This document shows positions 18,537-26,525 of a stretch of 64,000 bases of DNA, in pieces (within the stretch, counting starts at the first letter, position 1; the number at the start of each line of letters is the position of its first letter). Below the pieces are notes generated by a model. It was not told the origin of the DNA. It saw only the letters and a program-made list of their open reading frames with translations, and searched no databases. The position numbers and the translations under genes were made by a program. This DNA comes from JAFECT01 sp035551675 (lineage in GTDB: Bacteria; Pseudomonadota; Alphaproteobacteria; Caulobacterales; Caulobacteraceae), in assembly GCA_035551675.1 (NCBI GenBank), contig DASZMV010000003.1, positions 1-64,000 on the forward strand, written 5' to 3'.

Positions 18537-19853
18537 TCATCGCGGCCAAGTCTCAGCTGAACGCGCGAGGACTTCTCCCGCGAGGTAGAGGGAGCCGCAG
18601 ATCACCACGCGTGAGCGTGACGCCGATGCGAGCGCGCTGTCGATGGCGTCGTCGATGTTGGTGCAGGCTTGCGCTTGCAGGCCTTGCCCGCGCGCGACGG
18701 TAGCGAGCGTTTCCGCGGGCGTGGCGGCTTCTTCCTCGAAGGCGGTGGTGAAGATGCGCGGCTTCAGCGGCGCGAAGGCGGCGAAGAATTCGGTGGGGTC
18801 CTTGGTGGTCAGCATGCCGGTGACCATCACAAGCGGGCGCGGGTCGCGGGCGTCGAGGTCTTCCAGCGTACGGACCAGGGCGCGGGCGGCGTGGGGGTTG
18901 TGGCCGCCGTCGAGGATCAGGTCGGCGCCGGCGGCTTTTGCGCGGGCGCCGTACGCGCCTTCGGTCAGGCGTTGGAAGCGGCCGGGCCAAGTCGCGGTTT
19001 GCAGGCCCTTGGCGATGGCGCGGTCGTCGATGCGCGGATGGTTCAGCACCCGGATGGCGGCGACGGCGAGGCCGGCGTTGTCGACCTGGTGGGCGCCGAC
19101 GAGCGAGGGACGCGGCAGATCGAGGAGGCGGTCGTCGCCCTGGAAGATCAGGCCGTCGCGTTCCGCATAGGCGTCGAAGTCACGGCCCATGATGGTCAGC
19201 GGCGCGCCGATGCGCTGCGCCATCAGTTCGATGACGCCGAGCGCCGATTCACTCTGGCGGCCGATGACGCCGGGGACCCCGGGCTTGAGGATGCCGGCCT
19301 TTTCCGCCGCGATCAGTTCGATGGTGTCGCCGAGGAATTCGCGATGGTCGATGTCGACGGGCGCGATGGCGGCGACCGCGGGTTTGTCGACGACGTTGGT
19401 GGCGTCGAGTATGCCGCCCAGGCCCACCTCGAGGATGCAGAGATCGGCGGGAATCCGCGCGAAGGCTTCGTAGGCGACGGCGGTGGTGACTTCGAAGAAG
19501 GTGATCGGCTTGCCGGCGTTCACCGCTTCGACGTGGTCGAGGGTCGCGTTCAGTTGCTCGGCGTCGATCAATCGGCCGGCGATGCGGATGCGTTCAGCGA
19601 AGCGGACGAGATGGGGCGAGGTGTAGACGTGAACGCGAAGACCCGCGGCTTCGGCGATGGCGCGCAGGAAGGCGACGGTGGATCCCTTGCCGTTGGTGCC
19701 GGCGACATGGATCACCGGCGGCAGCTTGCGCTCGGGATTGCCGAGTTCGTCGCACAGGCGGCGCATGCGGTCGAGCGACAGGTCGATGGACCTGGGGTGC
19801 AGCGCTTTCAACCGCTCGAGTGTGCGGTCCACGGGGAGGAGGCGGTCGGTCAC
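18537..19853 (-). CDS. folC: Bifunctional folylpolyglutamate/dihydrofolate synthase
   Basis: Adds glutamate to dihydropteroate (dihydrofolate synthase) and to folates (folylpolyglutamate synthase). 438 aa from GTG 19853 (VTDRLLPVDRTLERL); a longer frame exists, but its start falls inside the repeat at 19874. The Mur-ligase-type P-loop is VAGTNGKGST, followed by YTSPHL and FFEVTTA; EVGLGGILDATNV and DGGHNPHA are typical FolC motifs. Upstream lies accD, the usual neighbour, but periodic element P2 fills the gap between them. Confidence 0.93.
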   Translation of the reverse strand: MTDRLLPVDRTLERLKALHPRSIDLSLDRMRRLCDELGNPERKLPPVIHVAGTNGKGSTVAFLRAIAEAAGLRVHVYTSPHLVRFAERIRIAGRLIDAEQLNATLDHVEAVNAGKPITFFEVTTAVAYEAFARIPADLCILEVGLGGILDATNVVDKPAVAAIAPVDIDHREFLGDTIELIAAEKAGILKPGVPGVIGRQSESALGVIELMAQRIGAPLTIMGRDFDAYAERDGLIFQGDDRLLDLPRPSLVGAHQVDNAGLAVAAIRVLNHPRIDDRAIAKGLQTATWPGRFQRLTEGAYGARAKAAGADLILDGGHNPHAARALVRTLEDLDARDPRPLVMVTGMLTTKDPTEFFAAFAPLKPRIFTTAFEEEAATPAETLATVARGQGLQAQACTNIDDAIDSALASASRSRVVICGSLYLAGEVLARSAETWPR

Positions 19854-19873
19854 GGGGCGGTGTTTGAAGGAGA

Positions 19874-20037
19874 AATTGAACCACGAAGCGCACAAAGCGC
19901 ACGAAGAGGTCGCGGGCTTAGCGTGCGTTGCGACTTAGGTCTATCGACCGCGCTCTGCGCGGTCATTCGATGAACAGGCCACGCGTGCGTCGTGCGCAAC
20001 AGCCTCTGTGCGCTTTGTGCGCTTCGTGGTTCATTTT
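19874..20037. repeat. Periodic inverted-arm element P2 (9-bp period, GCGCACAAA type)
   Basis: The left arm GAACCACGAAGCGCACAAAG continues to 19902. Positions 19878-19902 form a perfect 25-bp inverted match with 20008-20032. The arm units CCACGAAGC, GCACAAAGC and GCACGAAGA repeat every 9 bp. A central perfect hairpin GACCGCGC-TCT-GCGCGGTC occupies 19946-19964. It lies in the accD-folC gap, 12 bp from the accD stop. The arm sequence is close to that of P6 (60829-60979). Confidence 0.88.
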
Positions 20038-20049
20038 TCGGGGTTGGGG

Positions 20050-21087
20050 TTAAGCCGCGCGGCGTTTGCCGCTCATCAGCATGGAGAGGATGGCGCCGAG
20101 CACGTGGGGGATTTCATGGCGGAGAACGACGCGGTCGACCATGCCCTTTTCCACCAGGTATTCGGAGCGCTGGAATCCCGCGGGCAGGGTTTCGCGGATG
20201 GTCTGTTCGATCACGCGCTGGCCGGCGAAGCCGATAAGGGCGCCGGGCTCGGCCAGGTGCACGTCGCCCAGCATGGCGTAGGACGCTGTGACGCCGCCGG
20301 TGGTCGGGTCGGTCAAGACCACGACGTAGGGAAGCTGCGCCTTCTTCAGCTCCTGGATCGCCAGCGTTGTGCGCGCGAGCTGCATCAGCGACAGGGTGCC
20401 TTCCTGCATGCGCGCGCCGCCGGACGCCGTGAACATCACCATGGGAACGCCGCGCTTCACGGCCTCCTGTGCTGAGCGGATGAACGCCTCGCCCGCCGCG
20501 ACGCCGAGCGAGCCGCCCATGAAGGCGAAGTCCTGCACGACCGCGACGGCCGGCTGGCCGTGGATCTTGCCGACGCCGATCGCCATCGCGTCCTTGGCGC
20601 CGGTGGTCTTGCGCGCGGTGTCGAGACGTTCGCGATAGGGGCGGCCGTCGAAGAACTCGAGCGGGTCCTCGGGCGCGTCGGGCGCCTCGATGCTTTCCCA
20701 CCGGCCGTCGTCGAAGGTGTAGCGGAAGCGCAGCTCCGAGCCGATGCGCATGTGCCGCCCGGCCGGGGTGACCCACAGCGCCGCCTCGAGGTCGGGGCGG
20801 TAGATCATCTCCCCGGTGTCGGGGCACTTGACCCAGAGGTTCTCGGGCGTGTCGCGCTTGGCGAAGGCCTTGCGCACGCCCGGCGCGATCTTGGCCAGCC
20901 AGCCGCCGCGTTCGCGACGTTCTCCCGGAAGCGACTTGGCTCCGGCGGGCTTGGGGGAAACGGGTTTCACTGTGGCGGCTTCGGCCTCGGTCTCGGGCGC
21001 CGGCGCGGCGCGCGCGGGCTTGGCTGGCTTTTGAGGCTTCTGGGGCTTCTTGCCCTTCGCCTCGTCGTACTTGTCGGACACAGCCAT
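20050..21087 (-). CDS. accD: Acetyl-CoA carboxylase carboxyltransferase subunit beta
   Basis: Transfers the carboxyl group from carboxybiotin to acetyl-CoA in the first step of fatty-acid synthesis, together with AccA. 345 aa. An N-terminal Lys/Pro/Ala-rich extension of about 60 residues precedes the core. The E. coli-type zinc finger is missing: only one of four Cys remains (VKCPDTGE; the second pair reads WVTPAGRH). The crotonase core is intact (SGGARMQEG, TDPTTGGVTASYAM, GFAGQRVIEQT). It follows trpA by 6 bp on the same strand. Confidence 0.95.
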   Translation of the reverse strand: MAVSDKYDEAKGKKPQKPQKPAKPARAAPAPETEAEAATVKPVSPKPAGAKSLPGERRERGGWLAKIAPGVRKAFAKRDTPENLWVKCPDTGEMIYRPDLEAALWVTPAGRHMRIGSELRFRYTFDDGRWESIEAPDAPEDPLEFFDGRPYRERLDTARKTTGAKDAMAIGVGKIHGQPAVAVVQDFAFMGGSLGVAAGEAFIRSAQEAVKRGVPMVMFTASGGARMQEGTLSLMQLARTTLAIQELKKAQLPYVVVLTDPTTGGVTASYAMLGDVHLAEPGALIGFAGQRVIEQTIRETLPAGFQRSEYLVEKGMVDRVVLRHEIPHVLGAILSMLMSGKRRAA

Positions 21088-21093
21088 GTCCGC

Positions 21094-21921
21094 TCAGGCC
21101 TCCGCCGCCGCGAGTCGTGCGGAGCGCACAGCCTTAGCCAAAGCGCCCGCGGTTTCCAGAACTTTCGCCGCCGGCGAGGCCCCGGCCGATAACGCTTGCG
21201 CGATCTGGTCGACCAGGACCGAGCCCACCACGGCCCCGTCGGCGACCCTCGCCACCTCGGCCGCACGCTCGGGCGTCTTGATCCCGAAGCCGACCGCGAC
21301 CGGCAGGCCCGAGGCCGCGCGCACGCGGGCGACCGCGGGGGCGATCTGGCCGGCGTCGGCCTCCTTCACCCCGGTCACCCCCGCCACGGAGACGTAGTAG
21401 ACGAAGCCGGAGGTGCGCTTCACCACCGTCTTCAGGCGATGGTCGTCGGTGGTGGGCGTGGCCAAGCGGATGAGGGAAATCCCTACCGAATCAAGCGCGT
21501 CCGCGAGAGGGTCGGCCTCCTCGGGAGGGCAATCAACCACGATCAACCCGTCAACACCCGCGTCCCGCGCATCGCGCGCGAAGGCCTCCAGGCCGTGGGT
21601 CAAAAGCGGGTTGAGATAGCCCATGAGAACGACCGGCGTTTCCGCGTCCCCCGTTCGGAAGCGGCTCACCAGCTCAAGGGTTCCGTTGAGCGTCATGCCC
21701 GCCTTGAGCGCCCGCAGCGAGGCCCGCTGGATCGGCGGACCCTCGGCCATGGGGTCGGAGAAGGGGAATCCGAGCTCGATCACGTCGGCGCCTACGCCCG
21801 GCAGACCCTGCAAGATCTCGAGGGCGGTCTCGGGATCGGGGTCACCGGCCATGACATAGGCCACGAAGGCGGAGCGGCCTTCGGCTTTCAGGACTGCAAA
21901 ACGGGCTTCCAGACGGTTCAT
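21094..21921 (-). CDS. trpA: Tryptophan synthase alpha subunit
   Basis: Cleaves indole-3-glycerol phosphate to indole, which is channelled to TrpB. 275 aa from ATG 21921; this ATG overlaps the TGA of the small upstream ORF as ATGA. The catalytic Glu49 is present in VIELGFPFSDP. The position of the second acid, Asp60 in Salmonella, is Glu here (MAEGPPIQ). The phosphate-binding GFGIKTPE and GAVVGS motifs are present. The gene is in the order trpF-trpB-(40-aa ORF)-trpA-accD. Confidence 0.95.
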   Translation of the reverse strand: MNRLEARFAVLKAEGRSAFVAYVMAGDPDPETALEILQGLPGVGADVIELGFPFSDPMAEGPPIQRASLRALKAGMTLNGTLELVSRFRTGDAETPVVLMGYLNPLLTHGLEAFARDARDAGVDGLIVVDCPPEEADPLADALDSVGISLIRLATPTTDDHRLKTVVKRTSGFVYYVSVAGVTGVKEADAGQIAPAVARVRAASGLPVAVGFGIKTPERAAEVARVADGAVVGSVLVDQIAQALSAGASPAAKVLETAGALAKAVRSARLAAAEA

Positions 21922-22040
21922 ACGCGCGGAATCCTGAAGTCGATGCCAACGTTCATGGCGACCACGGCCGTGAACCAGCCCGCAGCGCCTACCCCCAGCA
22001 CCAGCAACACCCATACGAGAGGTCGTCGTCGGCCCGTCAA
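21918..22040 (-). CDS. Predicted 40-aa single-pass membrane protein between trpB and trpA
   Basis: A short ORF read by hand: TTG at 22040-22038 to TGA at 21920-21918, 40 codons. It starts with a basic TGRRRPL segment, has one hydrophobic helix (VWVLLVLGVGAAGWFTAVVAM), and ends NVGIDFRIPRV. By the positive-inside rule the N-terminus would be cytoplasmic. The TTG overlaps the trpB stop (TTGA) and the TGA overlaps the trpA ATG (ATGA), so it fits between the two genes with 3-nt overlap at each side. That placement is what convinces me it is translated. No family is known to me. Confidence 0.65.
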   Translation of the reverse strand: MTGRRRPLVWVLLVLGVGAAGWFTAVVAMNVGIDFRIPRV

Positions 22041-23254
22041 AGCTTGACCCCCAGGCGCTCGGCCACGGCGAAGATGTCCTTGTCGCCCCGGCCGCACATA
22101 TTCATCACCACGACCCCGCCCTTGCCGATCTCCCTGGCCAGGTCGAGCGTGCGGGCCAGCGCATGCGCGGGCTCCAGTGCAGGAATGATGCCTTCCAGCC
22201 GGGCGCAGAGCTGGAACATCTCCAGCGCCTCCTCGTCGGTGGCCGAGACGTATTCGGCGCGGCCGGTGTCGTGCAGGTGGGCGTGCTCAGGCCCGATGCC
22301 GGGATAATCGAGGCCGGCGGAGATCGAGTGAGCGTCGATGATCTGGCCGTCGGCGTCCTGCAACAGGTAGGTCTTGTTGCCGTGCAGCACCCCGGGGCGA
22401 CCGCCCGAGAGCGACGCCGCATGCTGGCCGGTGGGGATGCCGTGGCCCGCCGCCTCGACGCCCACCAGGCGCACGCCCTCGTCGCCGATGAAGGGATGGA
22501 ACAGCCCGATGGCGTTGGAGCCGCCGCCGATCGCGGCGACCAGGGCGTCGGGCAGGCGGCCTTCGGCCTCGAGGATCTGGACCTTGGCCTCGCGCCCGAT
22601 CACCGACTGGAAGTCGCGCACCAGCTCCGGATAGGGGTGCGGCCCGGCCGCGGTGCCGATGATGTAATAGGTGTCGGCGACGTTGGTGACCCAGTCGCGG
22701 AGCGCCTCGTTCATGGCGTCCTTCAGCGTTCCCGTGCCGGAGGTTACCGGGACGACCTCGGCCCCGAGCAGCTTCATGCGGAAGACGTTTGGCGACTGCC
22801 GCTCCACGTCGGTCGCGCCCATGTAGACCACGCAGGGCAGCCCGAAACGGGCGCAGACGGTGGCCGAGGCGACCCCGTGCTGACCCGCGCCGGTCTCGGC
22901 GATGATCCGGGTGCGGCCCATGCGGCGGGCCAGCAGGATCTGGCCCATGCAGTTGTTGATCTTGTGCGCGCCGGTGTGATTGAGCTCGTCGCGTTTGAAA
23001 TAGATCCTGGCCCCGCCGACGTGGTCGGTCAGGCGTTCGGCGAAATAGAGCGGGCTGGGGCGCCCGACGTAGTGCTTCAGGAAGCTGTCGAGTTCGTCCT
23101 GGAAAGCGCGGTCGGCTTTGGCCGCGGCGTACGCACGCTCCAGCTCCAGCACCAGCGGCATCAGGGTCTCGGCGACGTAACGGCCGCCGTAGTCCCCGAA
23201 CCGGCCCTGGGCGTCGGGCCACGCATAGGCGTTCGATTTTTGGGCAGAGCTCAA
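22037..23254 (-). CDS. trpB: Tryptophan synthase beta subunit
   Basis: PLP enzyme joining indole and serine to make tryptophan. 405 aa from TTG 23254, preceded by AAAGGA at 8 nt; GTG 23287, which overlaps the trpF stop, is the alternative and adds 11 residues. RFGDYGGRYV begins the conserved part. The PLP Lys98 lies in HTGAHKINN, the phosphate loop is GGGSNAIG, and GAGQHGVASA is present. It is the TrpB1 type that pairs with TrpA. The stop overlaps the start of a 40-aa membrane ORF rather than trpA. Confidence 0.96.
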   Translation of the reverse strand: MSSAQKSNAYAWPDAQGRFGDYGGRYVAETLMPLVLELERAYAAAKADRAFQDELDSFLKHYVGRPSPLYFAERLTDHVGGARIYFKRDELNHTGAHKINNCMGQILLARRMGRTRIIAETGAGQHGVASATVCARFGLPCVVYMGATDVERQSPNVFRMKLLGAEVVPVTSGTGTLKDAMNEALRDWVTNVADTYYIIGTAAGPHPYPELVRDFQSVIGREAKVQILEAEGRLPDALVAAIGGGSNAIGLFHPFIGDEGVRLVGVEAAGHGIPTGQHAASLSGGRPGVLHGNKTYLLQDADGQIIDAHSISAGLDYPGIGPEHAHLHDTGRAEYVSATDEEALEMFQLCARLEGIIPALEPAHALARTLDLAREIGKGGVVVMNMCGRGDKDIFAVAERLGVKL

Positions 23255-23286
23255 CGCAACAGTCCTTTGGGCGCTCCGCCGCCGCA

Positions 23287-23937
23287 CTAGCGGATGCGCT
23301 TCACAGCCTCGAGAAAGGCCGAAATCAGGGCGGGGTCTTTTAGGCCCGGACCCCGTTCCACGCCAGAGGAAACGTCGACCATCGGGGCGCCCGACTGGCT
23401 GACGGCTTCGGTCACATTCCAGGGGTCGAGCCCTCCGGCCAGGAACCAGGGTCGCGCAAACCGCCGGCCGGCCACGAGCGTCCAGTCGAACCGCGCGCCC
23501 ACACCGCCCGGCCGGGTCGCGTCCTTGGGCGCCTTGGCATCGAACATCAGGTGATCGGCCACACCGTCGAAGGCCCGGGCGGCGTCGAGGTCGGACGCCT
23601 CGGACACGGACAGCGCCCTGATCACGCCGGCGCCGGTGCGCGCGGCGACAGCGCGGGTCCGGCCCGGGTCCTCGCGGCCATGGAGCTGGATCAGGTCGGG
23701 GCGTAGCGCAGATGTGATCGCGTCGAGATCGGCGTCAGACGGGTCGACGGTGACGGCGACAATCCTTATGCGGCCTCGGACCGGCTCGGCGAGGCGCGCC
23801 GCGGCGTCCGGGGTGAGATTGCGCGGGCTTTTCGCGAAAAAGACGAAACCGACGTGGCTCGCCCCGCCATCCAAGGCAGCGCGCACCGCTTGCGGCGTGG
23901 TCAGGCCACAGATCTTCGCTTCGGGCGTTACCGGCAT
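23287..23937 (-). CDS. trpF: Phosphoribosylanthranilate isomerase
   Basis: Amadori rearrangement of phosphoribosylanthranilate to CdRP in tryptophan synthesis. 216 aa. The N-terminal KICGLT holds the catalytic Cys, DLIQLHG and FLAGGLDPWNV are (beta/alpha)8 barrel blocks, and VDVSSGVE is the phosphate-binding end with the catalytic-Asp-containing strand earlier. It is the first gene of the minus-strand trpF-trpB-trpA-accD unit, and its promoter must lie in 23938-24054 opposite the FAD-protein gene. Confidence 0.95.
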   Translation of the reverse strand: MPVTPEAKICGLTTPQAVRAALDGGASHVGFVFFAKSPRNLTPDAAARLAEPVRGRIRIVAVTVDPSDADLDAITSALRPDLIQLHGREDPGRTRAVAARTGAGVIRALSVSEASDLDAARAFDGVADHLMFDAKAPKDATRPGGVGARFDWTLVAGRRFARPWFLAGGLDPWNVTEAVSQSGAPMVDVSSGVERGPGLKDPALISAFLEAVKRIR

Positions 23938-24054
23938 GGGCGTGAGGTCGGCGGCTTATCCCCAAAACGCAAGGCCTTCCCCAACGCTTTCGTGAATTCC
24001 AGTTGAGCGGTTTGCAGGAGTACGCTAATCCCTAGTGGATTGATAGGAGTTTAG

Positions 24055-25458
24055 ATGGCGGAGCATCGAAAGATCCTCGTCATTGGCGCCGGGTTCTCCG
24101 GCGTCGCCCTGGCGATCCAGCTTTTGAAACGGACCACCGCCCAGGTGGTCCTGGTCGAGCGCTCTGGCGTCTTCGGGCGGGGGGTCGCCTATGCCGCCCA
24201 CGGCGAGGCCAACGTCCTGAACGTTCGCGCCAGCCGCATGAGCGCCTTGGCCTGCGCGCTCTCCCATTTCACCGATTGGCTCGCGGCCAACGCCCCGAAG
24301 GACGCCGACCCGAACGGGTTCCCGCGCCGGCCGACCTACGGCGCCTATCTCTCCGACACCCTGCGCACCGAAGCCGCCGGCGCGCCGGGACGCTTCGTGC
24401 GTCGCGCCGGCCAGGCGGTCGCGCTGGAGGCCCATGCCGGCGGCGTCACCGTTCGCCTGGACTCCGGCGCGGAGCTGGCCGCCGATGCGGCCGTCCTCGC
24501 CATGGGCAATTTCGCGCCGTCGACGCCGGCGGGCGCAGAGGGCGCCGTCGGCGAGGCCCGTTACATCGAATGCTCCTGGACGCAGGGCGCCTTCGACGAT
24601 GTCGGTCGCGACGAAGACGTGATCCTGCTGGGCTCGGGCTTGACGGCGGTGGACGCCCTGCTCGAACTGGAGGCCAAGGGCTGGCGCGGGCGCGCGACCG
24701 TGGTGTCGCGCCGGGGCCTGTTGCCGCACGCGCACGACGCGGCGCAGATCCACGCCGCCAGCGAGGCGCCGGCGCGCGCGCGGCTGTCTTACCTGGTCAA
24801 CGTCGTTCGCTCGCGGTGTGCGACGACGCCCTGGGGCCAGGTGATGGACGAGCTGCGGCCGCACGGCCAGTTGTTCTGGACGCGGATGAGCCTTGAGGAA
24901 CGCCGGCGTTTCCTGCGCCACCTGCGGCCCTGGTGGGACATCCACCGCCATCGCATTGCGCCGGACGTCGCGATGAAACTCGCGCGGCTGCAGGCCGAGG
25001 GCCGGCTCGATGTCGTGGCCGGCAAGCTGATCTCGGCCAAGGACGAGTCCGGATCGATGACGCTTACGCTGCGGCCGCGCGGGCGGAAGACGACGCGCAT
25101 GCTGAGCGCGCCGTGGCTAGTCAACTGCACCGGGCCCGAGATGGACGTGACGCGCACGGCCGATCCGTTGCTCGCGCAACTGTTCGGCGCGGGCGTTGCG
25201 CGGGCGGACGATCTGAAGCTGGGCGTCGATGTCGATGCGAGCTTGCGCGTGCACGACGCGTTCGGACGGATTCAACCGCGCCTGTTCGCCATCGGCCCGA
25301 TGACCCGCGGCGCCTTCTGGGAAACCGTCGCCGTCCCCGACATCCGGGTGCAGGCGCTGAGCCTGGCGGATACGATCGCGGCGATGGATGCGGATCGGGA
25401 TGCGATCGCGGACGCCGAGTTCGAGCACGACGATCCGTCAGCGGAATTTCGGCTGTAG
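24055..25458 (+). CDS. FAD/NAD(P)-binding oxidoreductase (NAD_binding_9 type)
   Basis: 467 aa. A Rossmann dinucleotide site opens the protein (ILVIGAGFSGVALA, about residues 7-20), followed by ERSGVFGRGVAYA and NVRASRMSAL, characteristic of the FAD-NAD(P)-binding family found beside siderophore and hydroxylation genes. A second nucleotide site, VILLGSGLTAVDALLEL, lies near residue 190. WLVNCTGPE and LFAIGPMTRGAFWE are conserved in the C-terminal part. The substrate is unknown. It stands alone, with REP-pair element 3 after its stop. Confidence 0.8.
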   Translation: MAEHRKILVIGAGFSGVALAIQLLKRTTAQVVLVERSGVFGRGVAYAAHGEANVLNVRASRMSALACALSHFTDWLAANAPKDADPNGFPRRPTYGAYLSDTLRTEAAGAPGRFVRRAGQAVALEAHAGGVTVRLDSGAELAADAAVLAMGNFAPSTPAGAEGAVGEARYIECSWTQGAFDDVGRDEDVILLGSGLTAVDALLELEAKGWRGRATVVSRRGLLPHAHDAAQIHAASEAPARARLSYLVNVVRSRCATTPWGQVMDELRPHGQLFWTRMSLEERRRFLRHLRPWWDIHRHRIAPDVAMKLARLQAEGRLDVVAGKLISAKDESGSMTLTLRPRGRKTTRMLSAPWLVNCTGPEMDVTRTADPLLAQLFGAGVARADDLKLGVDVDASLRVHDAFGRIQPRLFAIGPMTRGAFWETVAVPDIRVQALSLADTIAAMDADRDAIADAEFEHDDPSAEFRL

Positions 25459-25470
25459 CCACATAAATTC

Positions 25471-25604
25471 CGTCACCCTCGGGCTTGTCCCGAGGGCCCA
25501 TCGAATGTGTCGTAGCTCGAACGGATGGCCCTTCGCGCAAGCGCCGACAACAGCCGTGCGAGCTTGCGGATGGATGGGCCCTCGGGACAAGCCCGAGGGT
25601 GACG
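25471..25604. repeat. REP-pair element 3 (CGTCACCCTCGGG type)
   Basis: Perfect 31-bp inverted arms at 25471-25501 and 25574-25604, each with its own hairpin. It is the same family as 7113-7253, and the interiors share GAGCTTGCGGA next to the right arm. It lies between two converging genes (FAD protein and mscL), where it may end both transcripts. Confidence 0.92.
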
Positions 25605-25640
25605 GTTGTGGGGGTGGAAGCGGGGGCGCTTACTTGGCGC

Positions 25641-26096
25641 TTACTTCGCGCGCCCGGCCTTCAGTTCGTCGCGGATTTCTTCGAGCAGCTTTTCGCTGGT
25701 GGTGGGCGCGGGCGCGACGGCCGGTTTCTCGGCTTCCTTTTCGCGCAGGCGGTTCACCATCTTCACCACCAGGAAGACCACGAAGGCGATGATCAGGAAC
25801 TGGATGAGGGTGTTGAGGAAGGCGCCGTAGCCGACGGCGACCTCGGTGGTCTTGGCCACAGGGTCCGCGGGACGCAGCACCCACTTCAGGCTGGAGAAGT
25901 CGGCCTTGGAGGTCAGCATGCCGATGGGCGGCATGATTACCTGGTCGACCAGCGAGGTCACGATCTTGCCGAAGGCGGCGCCGATCACCACGCCGACGGC
26001 GAGGTCGACGACGTTGCCGCGCATGACGAAGGCGCGGAACTCCTGGAAGAAGCCGTGGCCGCGTTTCATCACGTCGTTGACGTTGGGAACGCTCAT
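25641..26096 (-). CDS. mscL: Large-conductance mechanosensitive channel MscL
   Basis: Homopentameric inner-membrane channel that opens under hypo-osmotic stress. 151 aa. The N-terminal amphipathic helix and TM1 are clear (FFQEFRAFVMRGNVVDLAVGVVIGAAFGKIV), TM2 is FLNTLIQFLIIAFVVFLVV, and a charged C-terminal helix follows (KLLEEIRDELKAG) after a Pro/Ala linker. Its ATG overlaps the ihfB stop as ATGA, so the two are translationally coupled, an unusual partner for a channel. Confidence 0.96.
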   Translation of the reverse strand: MSVPNVNDVMKRGHGFFQEFRAFVMRGNVVDLAVGVVIGAAFGKIVTSLVDQVIMPPIGMLTSKADFSSLKWVLRPADPVAKTTEVAVGYGAFLNTLIQFLIIAFVVFLVVKMVNRLREKEAEKPAVAPAPTTSEKLLEEIRDELKAGRAK

Positions 26097-26383
26097 GCGT
26101 CGCCGGAGACGTTCAACCGCTCGCGCAGTTCCTTGCCGCTCTTGAAGAACGGCACCGACTTGGCGGGCACCGAGACTTGGTCGCCCGTGCGCGGATTGCG
26201 CCCGGCGCGCGCCGGCCGGGAACGCACCGAGAAGGCGCCGAAGCCGCGCAGCTCGACGCGGCCGTTGCCTTCGAGCGCGTCCACCATCCGGTCGAGGATG
26301 ACGTTCACGACGCGCTCGACATCCCTATGAGTCAGGTGGGGATGTTCGGTCGCCAGTTTCGCGATCAACTCCGACTTGATCAT
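26093..26383 (-). CDS. ihfB: Integration host factor subunit beta
   Basis: DNA-bending protein of the HU/IHF family; with IHF-alpha it organises DNA for recombination and transcription. 96 aa. Family features are SELIAKLATEHPHLTHRDVE at the start, FGAFSVR, and RNPRTGDQVSVPAKSVPFFKSGKELRERLN, which contains the Pro at the tip of the bending arm (RNPRTG). It lies downstream of rpsA, the order seen in many Proteobacteria. Its stop overlaps the mscL start. Confidence 0.96.
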   Translation of the reverse strand: MIKSELIAKLATEHPHLTHRDVERVVNVILDRMVDALEGNGRVELRGFGAFSVRSRPARAGRNPRTGDQVSVPAKSVPFFKSGKELRERLNVSGDA

Positions 26384-26455
26384 TGCAGCCCCCGGAGGTG
26401 GTCCCGCCTAGAGATTACGCGGGCCCGACAAGACCTTACACAACGCCTTCCGGGC

Positions 26456-26489
26456 GAAAAAGGCCTGTCGAACAAGAATCGACCAAGCC
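26456..26489 (-). terminator. Candidate intrinsic terminator after rpsA
   Basis: On the minus strand, a stem formed by AGGCTTGGTCGA and TCGACAGGCC (one bulge) is followed by TTTTT. It lies between the rpsA stop and the ihfB start and could end or attenuate the rpsA transcript. Confidence 0.6.
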
Positions 26490-26525
26490 TCTTCCACCCG
26501 GAACGAACGGCGTAGACCGGTAAGC

